A program made the position numbers and the translations under genes. Below, one piece after another: positions 27,567 to 37,371 of a stretch of DNA of 64,000 nucleotides; position 1 is the stretch's first letter; every line of letters starts with the position of its first letter. A model generated the notes under the pieces. That model did no database searches. It saw only the letters and a program-made list of their open reading frames with translations, and was not told where the DNA came from. This stretch comes from CAWEHU01 sp963808965 (GTDB taxonomy: Bacteria; Pseudomonadota; Alphaproteobacteria; Acetobacterales; Acetobacteraceae): contig CAWEHU010000006.1 of assembly GCA_963808965.1 (NCBI GenBank), forward strand, positions 1-64,000, given 5' to 3'.

Positions 27567-28403
27567 ATGCACGATGCGGGCGTGCGTTCCGAATTGCAAC
27601 GCGCCCGGGGCGAGCTGGTGATCGGATGGAAGCGGCGCGATGGGCGGACGGTGCTCGCCGGGCTGCGGCAGGTTGGCTGCCTGAAGGCGCGCTTTCCCGG
27701 CGCTGTCTCGGAGGATCGCGCGGAAGCCGTGATGCTCAATATTTCCGGCGGAATCGCCGCCGGGGACACTCTCTCGACGCGGGTGGAGGCGGGGGAGGAG
27801 GCATCGGTCACGCTCGCGTCGCAAGCTGCGGAGCGGCTCTATCGCGCGCTGCCCGGCTCGCCCCCTGCCTGCGTCCGAAACAAATTGCGGGCGGCACATG
27901 GGGCTCGATTGGAGTGGCTGCCGCAGGAAACGATTCTGTTCGATGGCTGTGCGCTGGACCGCGAGTTGGATATTGAGATAGCCGGGAATGCGGCGATCTT
28001 GTGCGTCGAGGGACTGGTGTTCGGCCGCACGGCAATGGGCGAGGAGGTCGAGCGCGCGCAGGTGCGCGACGTGATCCGGCTTTGGCGCGAGGGCAGGCTC
28101 GTGCTGCACGACGCGATCCGCTTCCGCGGTGGAGCGCGGTGCGTGCTCGATCGGCGTGCGACCGGTCACGGCGCGCGCGCGGTAGCAACGATCGTGCACG
28201 CGGCGCCGGACGCCGGGGCACGATTGGACGCGATGCGGGCGGCGCTCGCCGGCGCACCGGCCGAGAGTGGCGCGTCGGCCTGGGACGGGATTCTCGTGGC
28301 GCGGATCGTCGCGAAGGATGGCGCGGGTTTGCGAAAGGCGCTGGTCGCGGGGTTGGGTGCGCTGCGCGAAGGCCGGACGTTGCCGCGCGTATGGATGTGC
28401 TAA
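27567..28403 (+). CDS. ureD: Urease accessory protein UreD
   Basis: 278 residues. Motifs of the UreD/UreH scaffold that binds apo-urease and joins UreF/UreG for nickel insertion: LRQVGCLKARFP, NISGGIAAGDTLSTRVEAG, ASQAAERLYRA, WLPQETILFDGC, VEGLVFGRTAMGE. ATG 27567 follows the remnant stop by 5 bp; there is no strong SD. First gene of ureDABCEF. Confidence 0.93.
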   Translation: MHDAGVRSELQRARGELVIGWKRRDGRTVLAGLRQVGCLKARFPGAVSEDRAEAVMLNISGGIAAGDTLSTRVEAGEEASVTLASQAAERLYRALPGSPPACVRNKLRAAHGARLEWLPQETILFDGCALDRELDIEIAGNAAILCVEGLVFGRTAMGEEVERAQVRDVIRLWREGRLVLHDAIRFRGGARCVLDRRATGHGARAVATIVHAAPDAGARLDAMRAALAGAPAESGASAWDGILVARIVAKDGAGLRKALVAGLGALREGRTLPRVWMC

Positions 28404-28413
28404 GGATCTTCGC

Positions 28414-28716
28414 ATGAATCTGACCCCGCGCGAGAAGGATAAGCTGCTCGTATCAATGGCTGCGATGGTGGCCCGCCGCCGACTGGAACGCGGCGTCAAA
28501 TTGAACCACCCGGAGGCGGTCGCGCTCATCAGCGATTTCGTCCTCGAAGGCGCACGGGACGGGCGTTCGGTTGCCGATCTGATGGAGCAAGGCGCGCAAG
28601 TGCTAACGCGCGCGCAGGTCATGGAAGGCGTACCCGAGATGATCCATGACGTGCAAGTGGAGGCGACATTCCCGGACGGCACCAAGCTCGTGACCGTGCA
28701 CGAGCCTATCCGGTGA
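28414..28716 (+). CDS. ureA: Urease gamma subunit
   Basis: 100 residues, standard gamma subunit: MNLTPREKDKLLVSMAAMVA, GVKLNHPEAVALISDFVLEG, VMEGVPEMIHDVQVEATFPD. Starts 10 bp after ureD with AAGGA upstream. Structural subunit of the alpha-beta-gamma urease that hydrolyses urea to ammonia and carbamate. Confidence 0.96.
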   Translation: MNLTPREKDKLLVSMAAMVARRRLERGVKLNHPEAVALISDFVLEGARDGRSVADLMEQGAQVLTRAQVMEGVPEMIHDVQVEATFPDGTKLVTVHEPIR

Positions 28717-28781
28717 GTTGCGCCCGTACGCCCGTTCCGCGGCCCCGCTTGCACGACACGAGGGGAGGTCGAACGTCTAAT

Positions 28782-28816
28782 CCCCCTCCCCTTGCGGGAG
28801 GGGTTTGGGGGAGGGG
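28782..28816. repeat. GC-rich palindromic repeat, copy 2 (ureA-ureB gap)
   Basis: CCCCTCCC-CTTGC-GGGAGGGG (28783-28803), followed by TTTGGGGGAGGGG. Same class of C-run/G-run palindrome as the copy in nasA at 13305. Its right-hand G-run ends 9 bp before the ureB ATG and may serve as, or sequester, the ureB Shine-Dalgarno sequence. The 109-bp ureA-ureB gap is unusually large for this operon and is explained by the insert. Confidence 0.7.
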
Positions 28817-28825
28817 TATGCGTCC

Positions 28826-29134
28826 ATGATACCAGGAGAAATCATCACCCCTGACGACGAAATAGAGCTGAACCAAGGCCTTCCGCGGACCGTGCTTACA
28901 GTCGCAAACACGGGCGACCGGCCGATCCAGGTCGGCAGTCACTACCATTTCGCTGAGACCAACCCGGCGCTCTCTTTCGATCGTGAACAAGCGCGCGGCA
29001 AGCGTCTCGATATTGCCGCCGGAACCGCCGTGCGCTTCGAGCCGGGACAGACTCGCGAGGTGATCTTGATCCCATTCCGGGGCGCGCGGATCGTGCAGGG
29101 CTTTCGCGGTGCCGTCATGGGGGCGCTCCCCTGA
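28826..29134 (+). CDS. ureB: Urease beta subunit
   Basis: 102 residues: MIPGEIITPDDEIELNQGLP, VGSHYHFAETNPALSFDR, GKRLDIAAGTAVRFEPGQTR. The start at the MIPGE motif matches the family. TGATG overlap with ureC. Preceded by a palindromic repeat. Confidence 0.95.
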   Translation: MIPGEIITPDDEIELNQGLPRTVLTVANTGDRPIQVGSHYHFAETNPALSFDREQARGKRLDIAAGTAVRFEPGQTREVILIPFRGARIVQGFRGAVMGALP

Positions 29135-30841
29135 TGGCGCGCATCGCACGTCGTGCTTATGCACACATGTTTGGACCCACGACCGGCGATCGGGTACGGC
29201 TCGCCGACACCGAACTCTTCATCGAAGTGGAGCGCGATCTCACGACTTATGGCGAAGAGGTGAAGTTCGGCGGCGGCAAGGTGATTCGCGACGGCATGGG
29301 TCAGTCGCAGGCGGCGCAATCCGAAGGGGCCGCCGACACCGTTATCACCAACGCGCTGATCCTCGATCATTGGGGCGTCGTGAAGGCCGACATTGCCATC
29401 ACGGGCGGCCGTATCACCGGCATCGGCAAAGCCGGCAATCCCGACGTCCAGCCGGACGTCAGCATCGTCATCGGCCCGGGAACGGAGATCATCGCGGGAG
29501 AAGGCAAGATCCTGACGGCGGGCGGGGTCGATGCGCATATCCATTTTATCTGTCCGCAACAGGCCGAAGAAGCCATCGCATCGGGCGTTACCACGATGAT
29601 CGGCGGCGGCACAGGCCCGGCGACGGGAACGTCGGCCACGACCTGCACGCCCGGTCCGTTTCACCTCGCGCGGATGCTGCAAGCCGCCGAGGGATTGCCG
29701 GTAAACCTCGCCTTCGCCGGCAAAGGCAATGCGTCGCGGCCGGCCGCACTCGAAGAGATGATCCGCGCCGGCGCATCCTGCCTCAAGCTGCATGAAGACT
29801 GGGGCACGACGCCCGCCGCCATCGATTGCTGTCTCTCTGTCGCCGACCGGTTCGACGTGCAGGTCATGATCCACACCGACACGCTGAACGAGTCGGGTTT
29901 CGTCGAGGACACGATCGCCGCCTTCAAGGGCCGCACCATTCACGCCTTCCACACCGAGGGCGCGGGCGGCGGGCACGCGCCAGACATCATCAAGGTTGCG
30001 GGCCTCGCCAATGTTCTGCCGAGTTCCACGAACCCGACCCGGCCTTATACGGCGAACACGCTCGACGAGCATCTCGACATGCTCATGGTGTGTCATCATC
30101 TCGACCCGACGATCCCCGAGGACGTGGCCTTCGCTGAAAGCCGCATTCGTCAGGAGACCATCGCCGCCGAGGACATTCTGCACGATCTCGGTGCGCTCTC
30201 CATGATCTCGTCCGACAGTCAGGCGATGGGGCGGGTGGGCGAGGTAATCACGCGCACGTGGCAGACCGCGCACAAGATGAAGCTGCAACGGGGTTCCTTG
30301 CCGGGCGACGACGCAGCCGACAACGCACGGGCAAAGCGGTATGTTGCCAAATACACGATCAATCCGGCGGTCGCACAGGGGATCGCGCATGAGGTCGGCT
30401 CCGTCGAGGTTGGCAAGCTCGCGGACCTCGTGCTGTGGTCGCCCGCATTTTTCGGCGTGAAACCTGACCTGGTCCTGAAGGGCGGCAGCATCGCCCATGC
30501 GATGATGGGCGATCCCAATGCATCGATTCCGACGCCTCAGCCGGTGCATGCGCGACCGATGTTCGCAGAGTCTCGGGCGTGCACTCGCCGAAAGCTGTGT
30601 CACCTTCGTCTCGGCGGCTTCCCTGGAGGCGGATATCGGCCAGCGGCTGGGTTTGTCGCGCCGGGTGGCGGCGGTTCGCGATACGCGCGGCGGCATCTCG
30701 AAGCGCAGCATGATCCACAACGATGCGTTGCCGGTGATCGAGGTGGATCCGGAGACCTACGAAGTGCGTGCTGATGGCGTGCTGCTTACTTGCAAACCCG
30801 CGCACGTGCTGCCCATGGCGCAGCGCTATTTCCTGTTCTGA
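29134..30841 (+). CDS. ureC: Urease alpha (catalytic) subunit, frameshifted near the C-terminus
   Basis: Nickel amidohydrolase, 568 residues after repair. Motifs: YAHMFGPTTGDRVRLADTEL, DAHIHFICPQQ (Ni-binding His), LKLHEDWGTTPAAID (carbamylated Lys), HAFHTEGAGGGHAPDIIKV, MVCHHLDPTIPEDVAFAESR (active-site flap). One inserted base at about 30563 separates PTPQPVHARPMF from SLGRALAESCVTFVS; the true C-terminus is PAHVLPMAQRYFLF at 30841. TGATG overlaps with ureB and ureE. Confidence 0.95.
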
Positions 30842-31309
30842 TGCGCGCGCGCGAATATCTCGCAGCCGGGCGCTGGGACGAGGGCCGGCAGGTTGATCGC
30901 GTGCTCATCGACTACGATCTGCGCCATCGGCGCCGCATCGTGCTCCGTACTGAATCCGGGTACGAATTGCTGGTCGATTTGCCGCACGCGGTCAGGCTCA
31001 AGGATGGCGACGGCCTACGCCTCGAGGATGGACGCGTCGTACGCGTTTGCGCCCGGCCCGAGCCGCTGCTGGAGATCCATTCCCACGAGGACAGCGCGCT
31101 GGTGCGCATCGCGTGGCATCTCGGCAACCGCCATCTCCCCATGCAACTCGCCGGCAATCGCATCCGCATTCGCGCGGACCACGTGATCGAGGCGATGATT
31201 GAGGGCCTTGGCGGGCACGCGGAGCAAATCGACGCGCCATTCGATCCCGAGGCGGGCGCCTATGCCGAGCGGCCATCATCACCATCACGACCACGATGAC
31301 GATTGCTGA
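30841..31309 (+). CDS. ureE: Urease accessory protein UreE (nickel chaperone), C-terminal frameshift
   Basis: 155 residues after repair. The N-domain (VDRVLIDYDLRHRRRIVLRT) and C-domain (HLGNRHLPMQ, IRADHVIEAMIEGLGG) are typical. In the given frame it ends AYAERPSSPSRPR; removing one base at about 31272 instead gives a His/Asp-rich tail (five His, then DHDDDC) with stop at 31309, as expected for nickel-binding UreE. Overlaps ureF by 14 bp. Confidence 0.9.
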
Positions 31310-31961
31310 TCCGGCGCTGATCCGGCTGTTGACATGGCTCTCTCCCACGTTCCCGACTGGCGGTTTCGCCTACAGTCACGGTCTTGAATGGGCAATCGAG
31401 GCCGAGGATCTGCGCCACGAGAGAGACTTGGCCGAATGGGTTGCCGACATCCTGGCGCACGGCGCGGGACGAACCGACGCTATCCTGCTGCGCCATGCTT
31501 ATCGCGCCCTTGACACCACGACGTTCGCGAGCGTCGCCGAGCTTGCGGCGGCTGCGGCGACCTGCCGGGAACGGCAGACGGAAACGCTCGGCCAGGGCGG
31601 CGCCTTCGCCGCTGCCGCACATGTCTGGGGTTGCCCGCGCCTGGATGCCCTCCCGCCGGGCCGGGTGTCCTATCCGGTCGCGGTCGGAGCTTTAGCCTCA
31701 GCGCACGGCATCGGGGAGGACGCGGCTTGCCTCGCCTTTCTGCAGGGTTTCAGCGCCAATCTGGTCTCGGCCGGTGTGCGTCTCGTGCCGCTCGGGCAAA
31801 CAGCCGGGCTGCGCGCGCTTGCGGCGCTGGAAGCGACGGTTCTTGCGGTTGCGGAGGAGACCCGCGCGGCGACGCTGGACGATATCGGCGGCTGCGTGTT
31901 CCGCGCCGATATCGCCGCGATGCGTCATGAGACGCAATACACGCGGCTGTTCCGATCGTGA
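31296..31961 (+). CDS. ureF: Urease accessory protein UreF
   Basis: 221 residues: LLTWLSPTFPTGGFAYSHGL at 11-30, ERQTETLGQGGAF, SYPVAVGALASAHGI, FLQGFSANLVSAGVRLVPLG. Partner of UreD and UreG in the nickel-insertion complex. Last gene of the contiguous ureDABCEF block; ureG follows only after an inverted Uma2 gene. Confidence 0.94.
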   Translation: MTIADPALIRLLTWLSPTFPTGGFAYSHGLEWAIEAEDLRHERDLAEWVADILAHGAGRTDAILLRHAYRALDTTTFASVAELAAAAATCRERQTETLGQGGAFAAAAHVWGCPRLDALPPGRVSYPVAVGALASAHGIGEDAACLAFLQGFSANLVSAGVRLVPLGQTAGLRALAALEATVLAVAEETRAATLDDIGGCVFRADIAAMRHETQYTRLFRS

Positions 31962-31989
31962 CACTCGGGTGAGCGCGACATCAAGATAA

Positions 31990-32565
31990 TCAGAATTCAG
32001 CGGCTTCTTCGGTCTCCTCGAAAGCGATCCCTTCGTAGATCTCAGACAACGGCAGCTCGATCCCGATCTCGGTCATAGAAAGCGTGGCGCTTCCCTCAAC
32101 GATGCGGCCAATCCACTCGGTTCCTTCACGCGAGAACACCGTCGCCATCGCGCGATCCTGTTCCAGCATGACATAACGTTGAATACTGCGCGTGTCGCGG
32201 TACTCAATGTTCTTGATAGACCTGTCGATGTGCTCAGTGCTGGGGCTCAGAATTTCAAAGACCACGACAGGATCCTGCACCACGGTCGATGCGTTGGCTC
32301 CCGGCGTGCAGGTGACGAAGGCGTCGGGGTAGCGAATCCTGCCGACAACCTCGATCTTCAGATTGGCCCCATAGGGTCGGCATGAACTGCCCCGAAGGCG
32401 CATGGTCAGGGCCGCCGCGAGGTTCATTTCGATCGCAGCGTGAACTCGTGTCCCGCCCGGCATGGCGACCGGCTGGAAGCCATCGAACTCGTAGCGTAGC
32501 TCCTGCCTCTCCTCCCAGGCCAGGAACTCGGGGACGGTCATCCGCTTACGTAGAGCAACGTTCAT
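31990..32565 (-). CDS. Uma2 family putative endonuclease (PD-(D/E)XK fold)
   Basis: 191 residues: MTVPEFLAWEERQELRYEFD, HAAIEMNLAAALTMRLRGS, RYPDAFVTC, VVFEILSPSTEHIDRSIKNI, YRDTRSIQRYVMLEQD. These are the conserved blocks of the Uma2/DUF820 family, a restriction-nuclease-fold family of unknown biological role that is often multi-copy and horizontally spread. It is transcribed against the urease operon and separates ureF from ureG. Confidence 0.85.
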   Translation of the reverse strand: MNVALRKRMTVPEFLAWEERQELRYEFDGFQPVAMPGGTRVHAAIEMNLAAALTMRLRGSSCRPYGANLKIEVVGRIRYPDAFVTCTPGANASTVVQDPVVVFEILSPSTEHIDRSIKNIEYRDTRSIQRYVMLEQDRAMATVFSREGTEWIGRIVEGSATLSMTEIGIELPLSEIYEGIAFEETEEAAEF

Positions 32566-32621
32566 GCTCGGTCCTCCGGGCGGCTACACTACACCATCGC
32601 TCGTCTCAGGAGAACGCAGCC

Positions 32622-33248
32622 ATGCCCTCGTCCCCTCACGGCCCGCTCCGGATCGGCATTGGCGGGCCGGTCGGCAGCGGTAAGACGGCGCTCATGGACG
32701 CGCTCTGTAAGCAGATGCGCGATCGCTACGACATCGCCGCGATCACCAACGACATCTACACGAAGGAAGACGCGGAATTCCTGACGCGCGCCGGTTCCCT
32801 GCCGCCAGAGCGCATCCTCGGAATCGAGACCGGCGGCTGTCCGCACACCGCGATCCGCGAGGATGCGAGCATCAATCTGGCCGGGGTCGCGGAAATGCGC
32901 CGGCGTTTCCCGGCGCTCGACGTCATCCTGATCGAAAGCGGCGGCGACAATCTCGCCGCGACCTTCAGCCCGGAGCTCGCCGATCTGACGATCTACGTCA
33001 TCGACGTCTCCGCAGGCGACAAGATCCCGCGCAAGGGGGGGCCGGGCATCACCCGTAGTGACCTGCTGGTCATCAACAAGATTGACCTCGCTCCCTTTGT
33101 GGGCGCCGATCTCTCGGTGATGGAGCGCGACGCGCGCCGGATGCGCGGCGAGCGCCCGTTCGCGTTTACCAACATCCGCGCAGGCGAGGGCGTGGCCGAG
33201 GTGGCCGCCTTCATCGAAAGAGCAGGTGGCTTGCTCCCGCCGCCCTAA
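32622..33248 (+). CDS. ureG: Urease accessory GTPase UreG
   Basis: 208 residues. P-loop GIGGPVGSGKTALMDALC, Ni-binding CPH motif in IETGGCPHTAIREDAS, ESGGDNLAATFSPELAD, and NKxD-type VINKIDLAP. The GTPase that powers nickel delivery to urease. It has its own SD (AGGAGA), and because the Uma2 gene lies between it and ureF it must be read through antisense DNA or use its own promoter. Confidence 0.95.
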   Translation: MPSSPHGPLRIGIGGPVGSGKTALMDALCKQMRDRYDIAAITNDIYTKEDAEFLTRAGSLPPERILGIETGGCPHTAIREDASINLAGVAEMRRRFPALDVILIESGGDNLAATFSPELADLTIYVIDVSAGDKIPRKGGPGITRSDLLVINKIDLAPFVGADLSVMERDARRMRGERPFAFTNIRAGEGVAEVAAFIERAGGLLPPP

Positions 33249-33658
33249 AGCCCTTGCCGGATCAGGTCGCCGTAAAGACGGGTGGCGTAGAGGTCGATGC
33301 AGGCGGCCTCGCCGCTTGCTTGCTCGCGTGGAATAACCAGGCCCGAGGCGTACTGCTGCTGTCCCGAGATATACACCGTGTAGCTCGCACGCAGACAAAA
33401 CGGACCGAACTCGACCACGGAGAAGAGACGGAGCTTGTTCGCTTGTAAGCTCGCGAAATCCCATCCATTGCGCGGCACACCGATATCCACGACCCTCACG
33501 TTCGGCATGGCCGAGAGATCGGCCAGTAGCCGGGCACTGAGATCGGGACGAAGTGGACCGGCATTCGCGACCGGCTCGATTCCGATGAACAGCGGTTCCC
33601 GCAACCTGGGCTGTGCCGCGCAGCTCGCGGCAAGCAGCGCAAGAACGGGCCATCTCAT
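33245..33658 (-). CDS. Hypothetical lipoprotein (137 aa)
   Basis: Not recognised by family. MRWPVLALLAASCAAQP is a lipoprotein signal with lipobox LAASC. The mature part (LSARLLADLSAMPNVRVVDI, YTVYISGQQQYASGLVIPRE) is alpha/beta-like. Convergent with ureG (4-bp overlap) and on the same strand as tyrS. Start at 33658 is chosen because it gives a clean signal peptide. Confidence 0.65.
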   Translation of the reverse strand: MRWPVLALLAASCAAQPRLREPLFIGIEPVANAGPLRPDLSARLLADLSAMPNVRVVDIGVPRNGWDFASLQANKLRLFSVVEFGPFCLRASYTVYISGQQQYASGLVIPREQASGEAACIDLYATRLYGDLIRQGL

Positions 33659-33687
33659 CGCAGAAAGCTGCATCACGCCCTGGGCGT

Positions 33688-34936
33688 TTAGGGGGATGGC
33701 CGCACCAGCCGATGCTGCTTCCGTCCGGCCGAGAGCTTGATCGCGTCGCCGCGTAAATGGGCCGATGTGATGAGCCCTGACTCGTCCGCGACCGGCACGT
33801 CATTCACGCGCGCGCCACCGGCCCGGATGAGACGGCGTGCATCGCTGTTGCTGGCCGCGAGTCCGGCGAGGACAAACAGCCGAAAAGCGGGAATGCCATC
33901 TTGCAGCTCCGCTGCCTGAACCTCGACGCCGGGCAGGGTCTCCGCTGCCTCGCCCTCCTCAAAGGTGCGTCGCGCCGTCTGCGCCGCCTGGAGCGCTGCT
34001 TCATGTCCGTGCGCGAGCGCGGTCGCAGCGCTCGCGAGCACTTTCTTCGCCTCGTTGATCTCGGCACCCCCGAGCTTCTCCAGGCGCGCAATCTCGTCAA
34101 GTGGGAGATCGGTGAACAGGCGCAAGAAGCGGCCGACATCCGCATCCTCCGTGTTGCGCCAGAACTGCCAATAATCGAATGACGAGATCCGGTCCGCGGT
34201 CAGCCACACCGCGCCCTGCGCCGTCTTGCCCATCTTGGCGCCCGAAGCCGTGGTGATGAGCGGCGTCGTGAGCCCGAATACCTGCTTGCCTTCGGTTCGT
34301 CGCACGAGCTCCACGCCGGAGACGATGTTGCCCCACTGGTCCGATCCGCCCATCTGCAACGAAACTCCATAGCGCCGGAACAGTTCGCGGAAGTCGTAGC
34401 TCTGCAGGATCATGTAGTTGAATTCGAGAAAGGTGAGCGGCTGCTCGCGCTCCAGGCGTAGCCGTACGCTATCGAAGGTCAGCATCCGATTGATCGTGAA
34501 GTGCATACCGACATCGCGCAGGAGCGGAATGTAGCCGAGCGCATCCAGCCAGTCGGCGTTGTTGGCGAGAAGCGCCCCGGACGGACCTTCCCCGAACCGG
34601 AGAAACGGCTCGAACACACGCCAAATTCCGCGCATATTCGCGGCAATCTGCGAAGTCGGTCAGCAACTGTCGGCTCTCGTCCTTGCCCGATGGGTCGCCG
34701 ATGCGGGTCGTGCCGCCACCCAGCAGGACCACGGGGCGATGACCGTGCTTCTGCAGGAGACGCAGAATCATGATCTGCACCAGGCTGCCGACGTGAAGGC
34801 TGTCGGCGGTGCAATCGAACCCGATATAGGCAGAGACGGGACTCGTATGCAGCGCCGCGTCCAGCGCCTCGGCATCCGTACACTGGTGCACGAAGCCGCG
34901 TTCGATTGCTTCTTGCAGAAAATCGCTTTTCGGCAT
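33688..34936 (-). CDS. tyrS: Tyrosyl-tRNA synthetase, frameshifted
   Basis: Charges tRNA-Tyr; single copies are essential. 415 residues after removing one base at about 34656. Class I motifs: SLHVGSLVQI (HIGH equivalent) and ASGAKMGKTAQGAVWL (KMSKS equivalent). YIGFDCTADS, QMGGSDQWGNIVSGVELVR and a C-terminal S4-like domain (ARRLIRAGGARVNDVPV) are also present. A frameshift in an essential enzyme argues for sequencing error. Divergent from anmK, a common alphaproteobacterial arrangement. Confidence 0.95.
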
Positions 34937-34995
34937 CGCGGCAGGTCCGTTATCTGGGCGAGCGTCGGGCTAGCACGGACGGGAGCGGTAGGAAA

Positions 34996-36063
34996 ATGCT
35001 GCGTGTCATCGGGCTGATGAGCGGCACGTCCCTGGACGGTGTCGATGCGGCGTGGCTGGAGACGGACGGGCGCAGCGTGCGCCGCTTCGGCAACGCGCTG
35101 ACCCTCCCGTATGACGAGGCGTTGCGTTCGGACCTGCGAGGCATTCTCGACGTCGCGGACGGGCTTTCACCCGACGATCCGCTCCTGCTTAGCGTCACTG
35201 AACGGCTCACGGATCGCCACGCGGAGGCAGTCGCAGAAATCGGTGCAGCGGCCGACCTGATCGGGTTTCACGGTCAGACCATCCTGCACCGGCCCAACCA
35301 GGGCCGGACTTGGCAGGTGGGCGACGCGGTCCGGCTTGCGCGTCGTACCGGCCTGCCCGTGGCGCACGACTTCCGCTCGGCCGACATGGCGGCGGGCGGA
35401 GAGGGAGCGCCGCTGGCCCCTGTCTTCCACCAGGCTCTCGCGCGCGACCTGGACCTGCCCTTGGCCGTGCTGAACATCGGGGGAGTGGCCAACGTCACCT
35501 GGGTGGGACCGCACGGGCAGCTGCTGGCCTGGGATACCGGGCCCGGCAACGGCCCGCTCGACGATTGGGTGTTCCGGCATACCGGGGCGGCCTGCGACTG
35601 GAACGGCGCGATCGCCGCGCGGGGAAAAGCGGACCGCGAGATCGTGGCGGCGCTGCTCGAGGCGCCGTACTTTGCGCGGTCTCCGCCGAAGTCGCTGGAC
35701 CGGCAGGATTTTGCCACGGTCCTGGCCAGCAGCGGACTGTACGCGTTACCCCCGGAGGACGGGGCCGCAACCCTTGTCGCCTTCATTGCCGCCGGAGTCA
35801 CAGCGACCCCCCCACCCGGACCGCCGAAACGTTGGCTGATCTGCGGTGGCGGACGGCGGAATCCGGAGATCATGCGGGCGCTGGGCGCTGCGCTGCCCGC
35901 CCCCGTCGAGCCCGTCGAGACGGTCGGCTGGAACGGTGACGCCCTGGAGGCGCAGTGCTTCGCGTTCCTGGCGGCGCGGGTCTCGGCGGGACTACCGCTC
36001 ACCTTTCCGGAAACGACCGGAGCACCTGCTCCGATCTTGGGCGGTGCGATTGCTCGACCCTGA
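34996..36063 (+). CDS. anmK: Anhydro-N-acetylmuramic acid kinase
   Basis: Phosphorylates and opens 1,6-anhydroMurNAc in cell-wall recycling. 355 residues: MLRVIGLMSGTSLDGVDAAW (phosphate loop), LIGFHGQTILHRP, AVLNIGGVANVTWVGP, AWDTGPGNGPLDDWV, ICGGGRRNPEIM. ATG 34996 follows AGGAAA. Its 3' end overlaps the convergent glycosyltransferase by 65 bp. Confidence 0.95.
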   Translation: MLRVIGLMSGTSLDGVDAAWLETDGRSVRRFGNALTLPYDEALRSDLRGILDVADGLSPDDPLLLSVTERLTDRHAEAVAEIGAAADLIGFHGQTILHRPNQGRTWQVGDAVRLARRTGLPVAHDFRSADMAAGGEGAPLAPVFHQALARDLDLPLAVLNIGGVANVTWVGPHGQLLAWDTGPGNGPLDDWVFRHTGAACDWNGAIAARGKADREIVAALLEAPYFARSPPKSLDRQDFATVLASSGLYALPPEDGAATLVAFIAAGVTATPPPGPPKRWLICGGGRRNPEIMRALGAALPAPVEPVETVGWNGDALEAQCFAFLAARVSAGLPLTFPETTGAPAPILGGAIARP

Positions 36064-37272
36064 CCGCCGGTCCGTCCCGGTCCGCTGGGTAGCCACGTTC
36101 GGCCAAGACCCGCCGGAACAGCGCGAGTTGGCCCGCCGTCGTTTCGTCCCAGCTAAAGCGCTCGGCATAGGCGCGGGTCGCGCTCCGTTCGGGAAGGTGC
36201 TCGAACAGACGACGCACGCCGGCGGCGACGCCTTCGGGCGTGTTGGGCCGGAAGATCAGCCCGGCCTCGGGCGATTGGACGACCTCCGGATTGCCCCAGA
36301 TGTCGCTCGCGACGACCGGGGTGCTGCACGCCATCGATTCGAGCAGAACATTGGCCCAGCCCTCTCGGCTGGAGGCGAGCACCATCGCATCCGCCGCCGA
36401 GTAGAGTGAGGGCAGCTCCCGATGCGGCCGCGCGCCCAGCAATCTAACGCGATCGGCAAGACCTAGGCGCGCAATCAAGGCTTCGAGCCGCTTGCGGTCG
36501 GGACCCTCGCCCGCGATGAGCAGATCGAACTCGGGAAGCAGGCGCATCGCCTCGATCGTACGATGATGCCCCTTCCGCTCGATCAGCAGTCCGACGGAAA
36601 GCAAGGTGGGTCGCGTCAGCCCAAGGTTGCGCCGCGCGGTCTCGCGGTCGAGAGGCCGAAAAGCCCCGGTGTCGACGCCGTTGCGCAGAACCGTCACCTT
36701 CTCCGGCGAAGCCCCGAGCTCCAGCATCGCCTCTCTCAAAGCGGAACTCACGGCGATCAGCCCGTCCGCCTCTGCCATCGCCCAACGGATCAGCCGGCGG
36801 GGAATGGCGTAACCGGGCAGCTGACTTACATCCGATCCGCGCGCGGTCAGAACCACCGGACGGTTGAACCGCTTGCCGAGCAGCACCGCAGCGACCCCGT
36901 CGGGATAGAGATAGTGCGCGTCGATCGCGTCGAATTGCAGCCCCGATGCGATCAGCCGTTCGACGAAACGAACGCTCGCGCGGTAGAGCAGCAAGGGCGC
37001 CAAGGACATCCCGAGCTTCGGGATGACCACATATCGGGGATGGTGGACCGCGAGGCCGTCCCAATTCTCCCCCGCTCCACCGAACCGAACCGGCGCCAGC
37101 GGCTGAAACGACGTGCGAAGGAAGGGAGATAGGGCACCGGCGCGACGACCGTGCTTTCAGCTTCCCCGCTCGCGACCAAATGCGCGAGCCGGTTCGCGAC
37201 GAAAACCCCGTGATTGGGATTGCCGCCATTCGGAAACAGGGTCGTGAAGGTGAGAAGCCGGATTGGTTGCAT
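35999..37272 (-). CDS. GT4 glycosyltransferase of the EPS locus, frameshifted
   Basis: About 424 residues after repair. N-domain: IRLLTFTTLFPNGGNPNHGV, FVANRLAHLVASGEAE. C-domain: ISVGLLIERKGHH-like region (PTLLSVGLLIERKGHHRTIE), ASSREGWANVLLESMACSTP and a donor-binding EGV stretch. One missing base at about 37083 separates the first 60-odd residues from DGLAVHHPRYVVIPKLGM. Directly downstream of prsT on the same strand, so probably part of the exosortase-A polysaccharide system. Confidence 0.85.
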
Positions 37273-37371
37273 AGAGGGAGAGCTTCGGTCGGGCTTGGCG
37301 GAGGGCCGGATCGCTCGTCCGGCCACCTCCGACGTCCCGCCCAGTCGCCAGTCGGTCGGCCGCTTCAGCCG

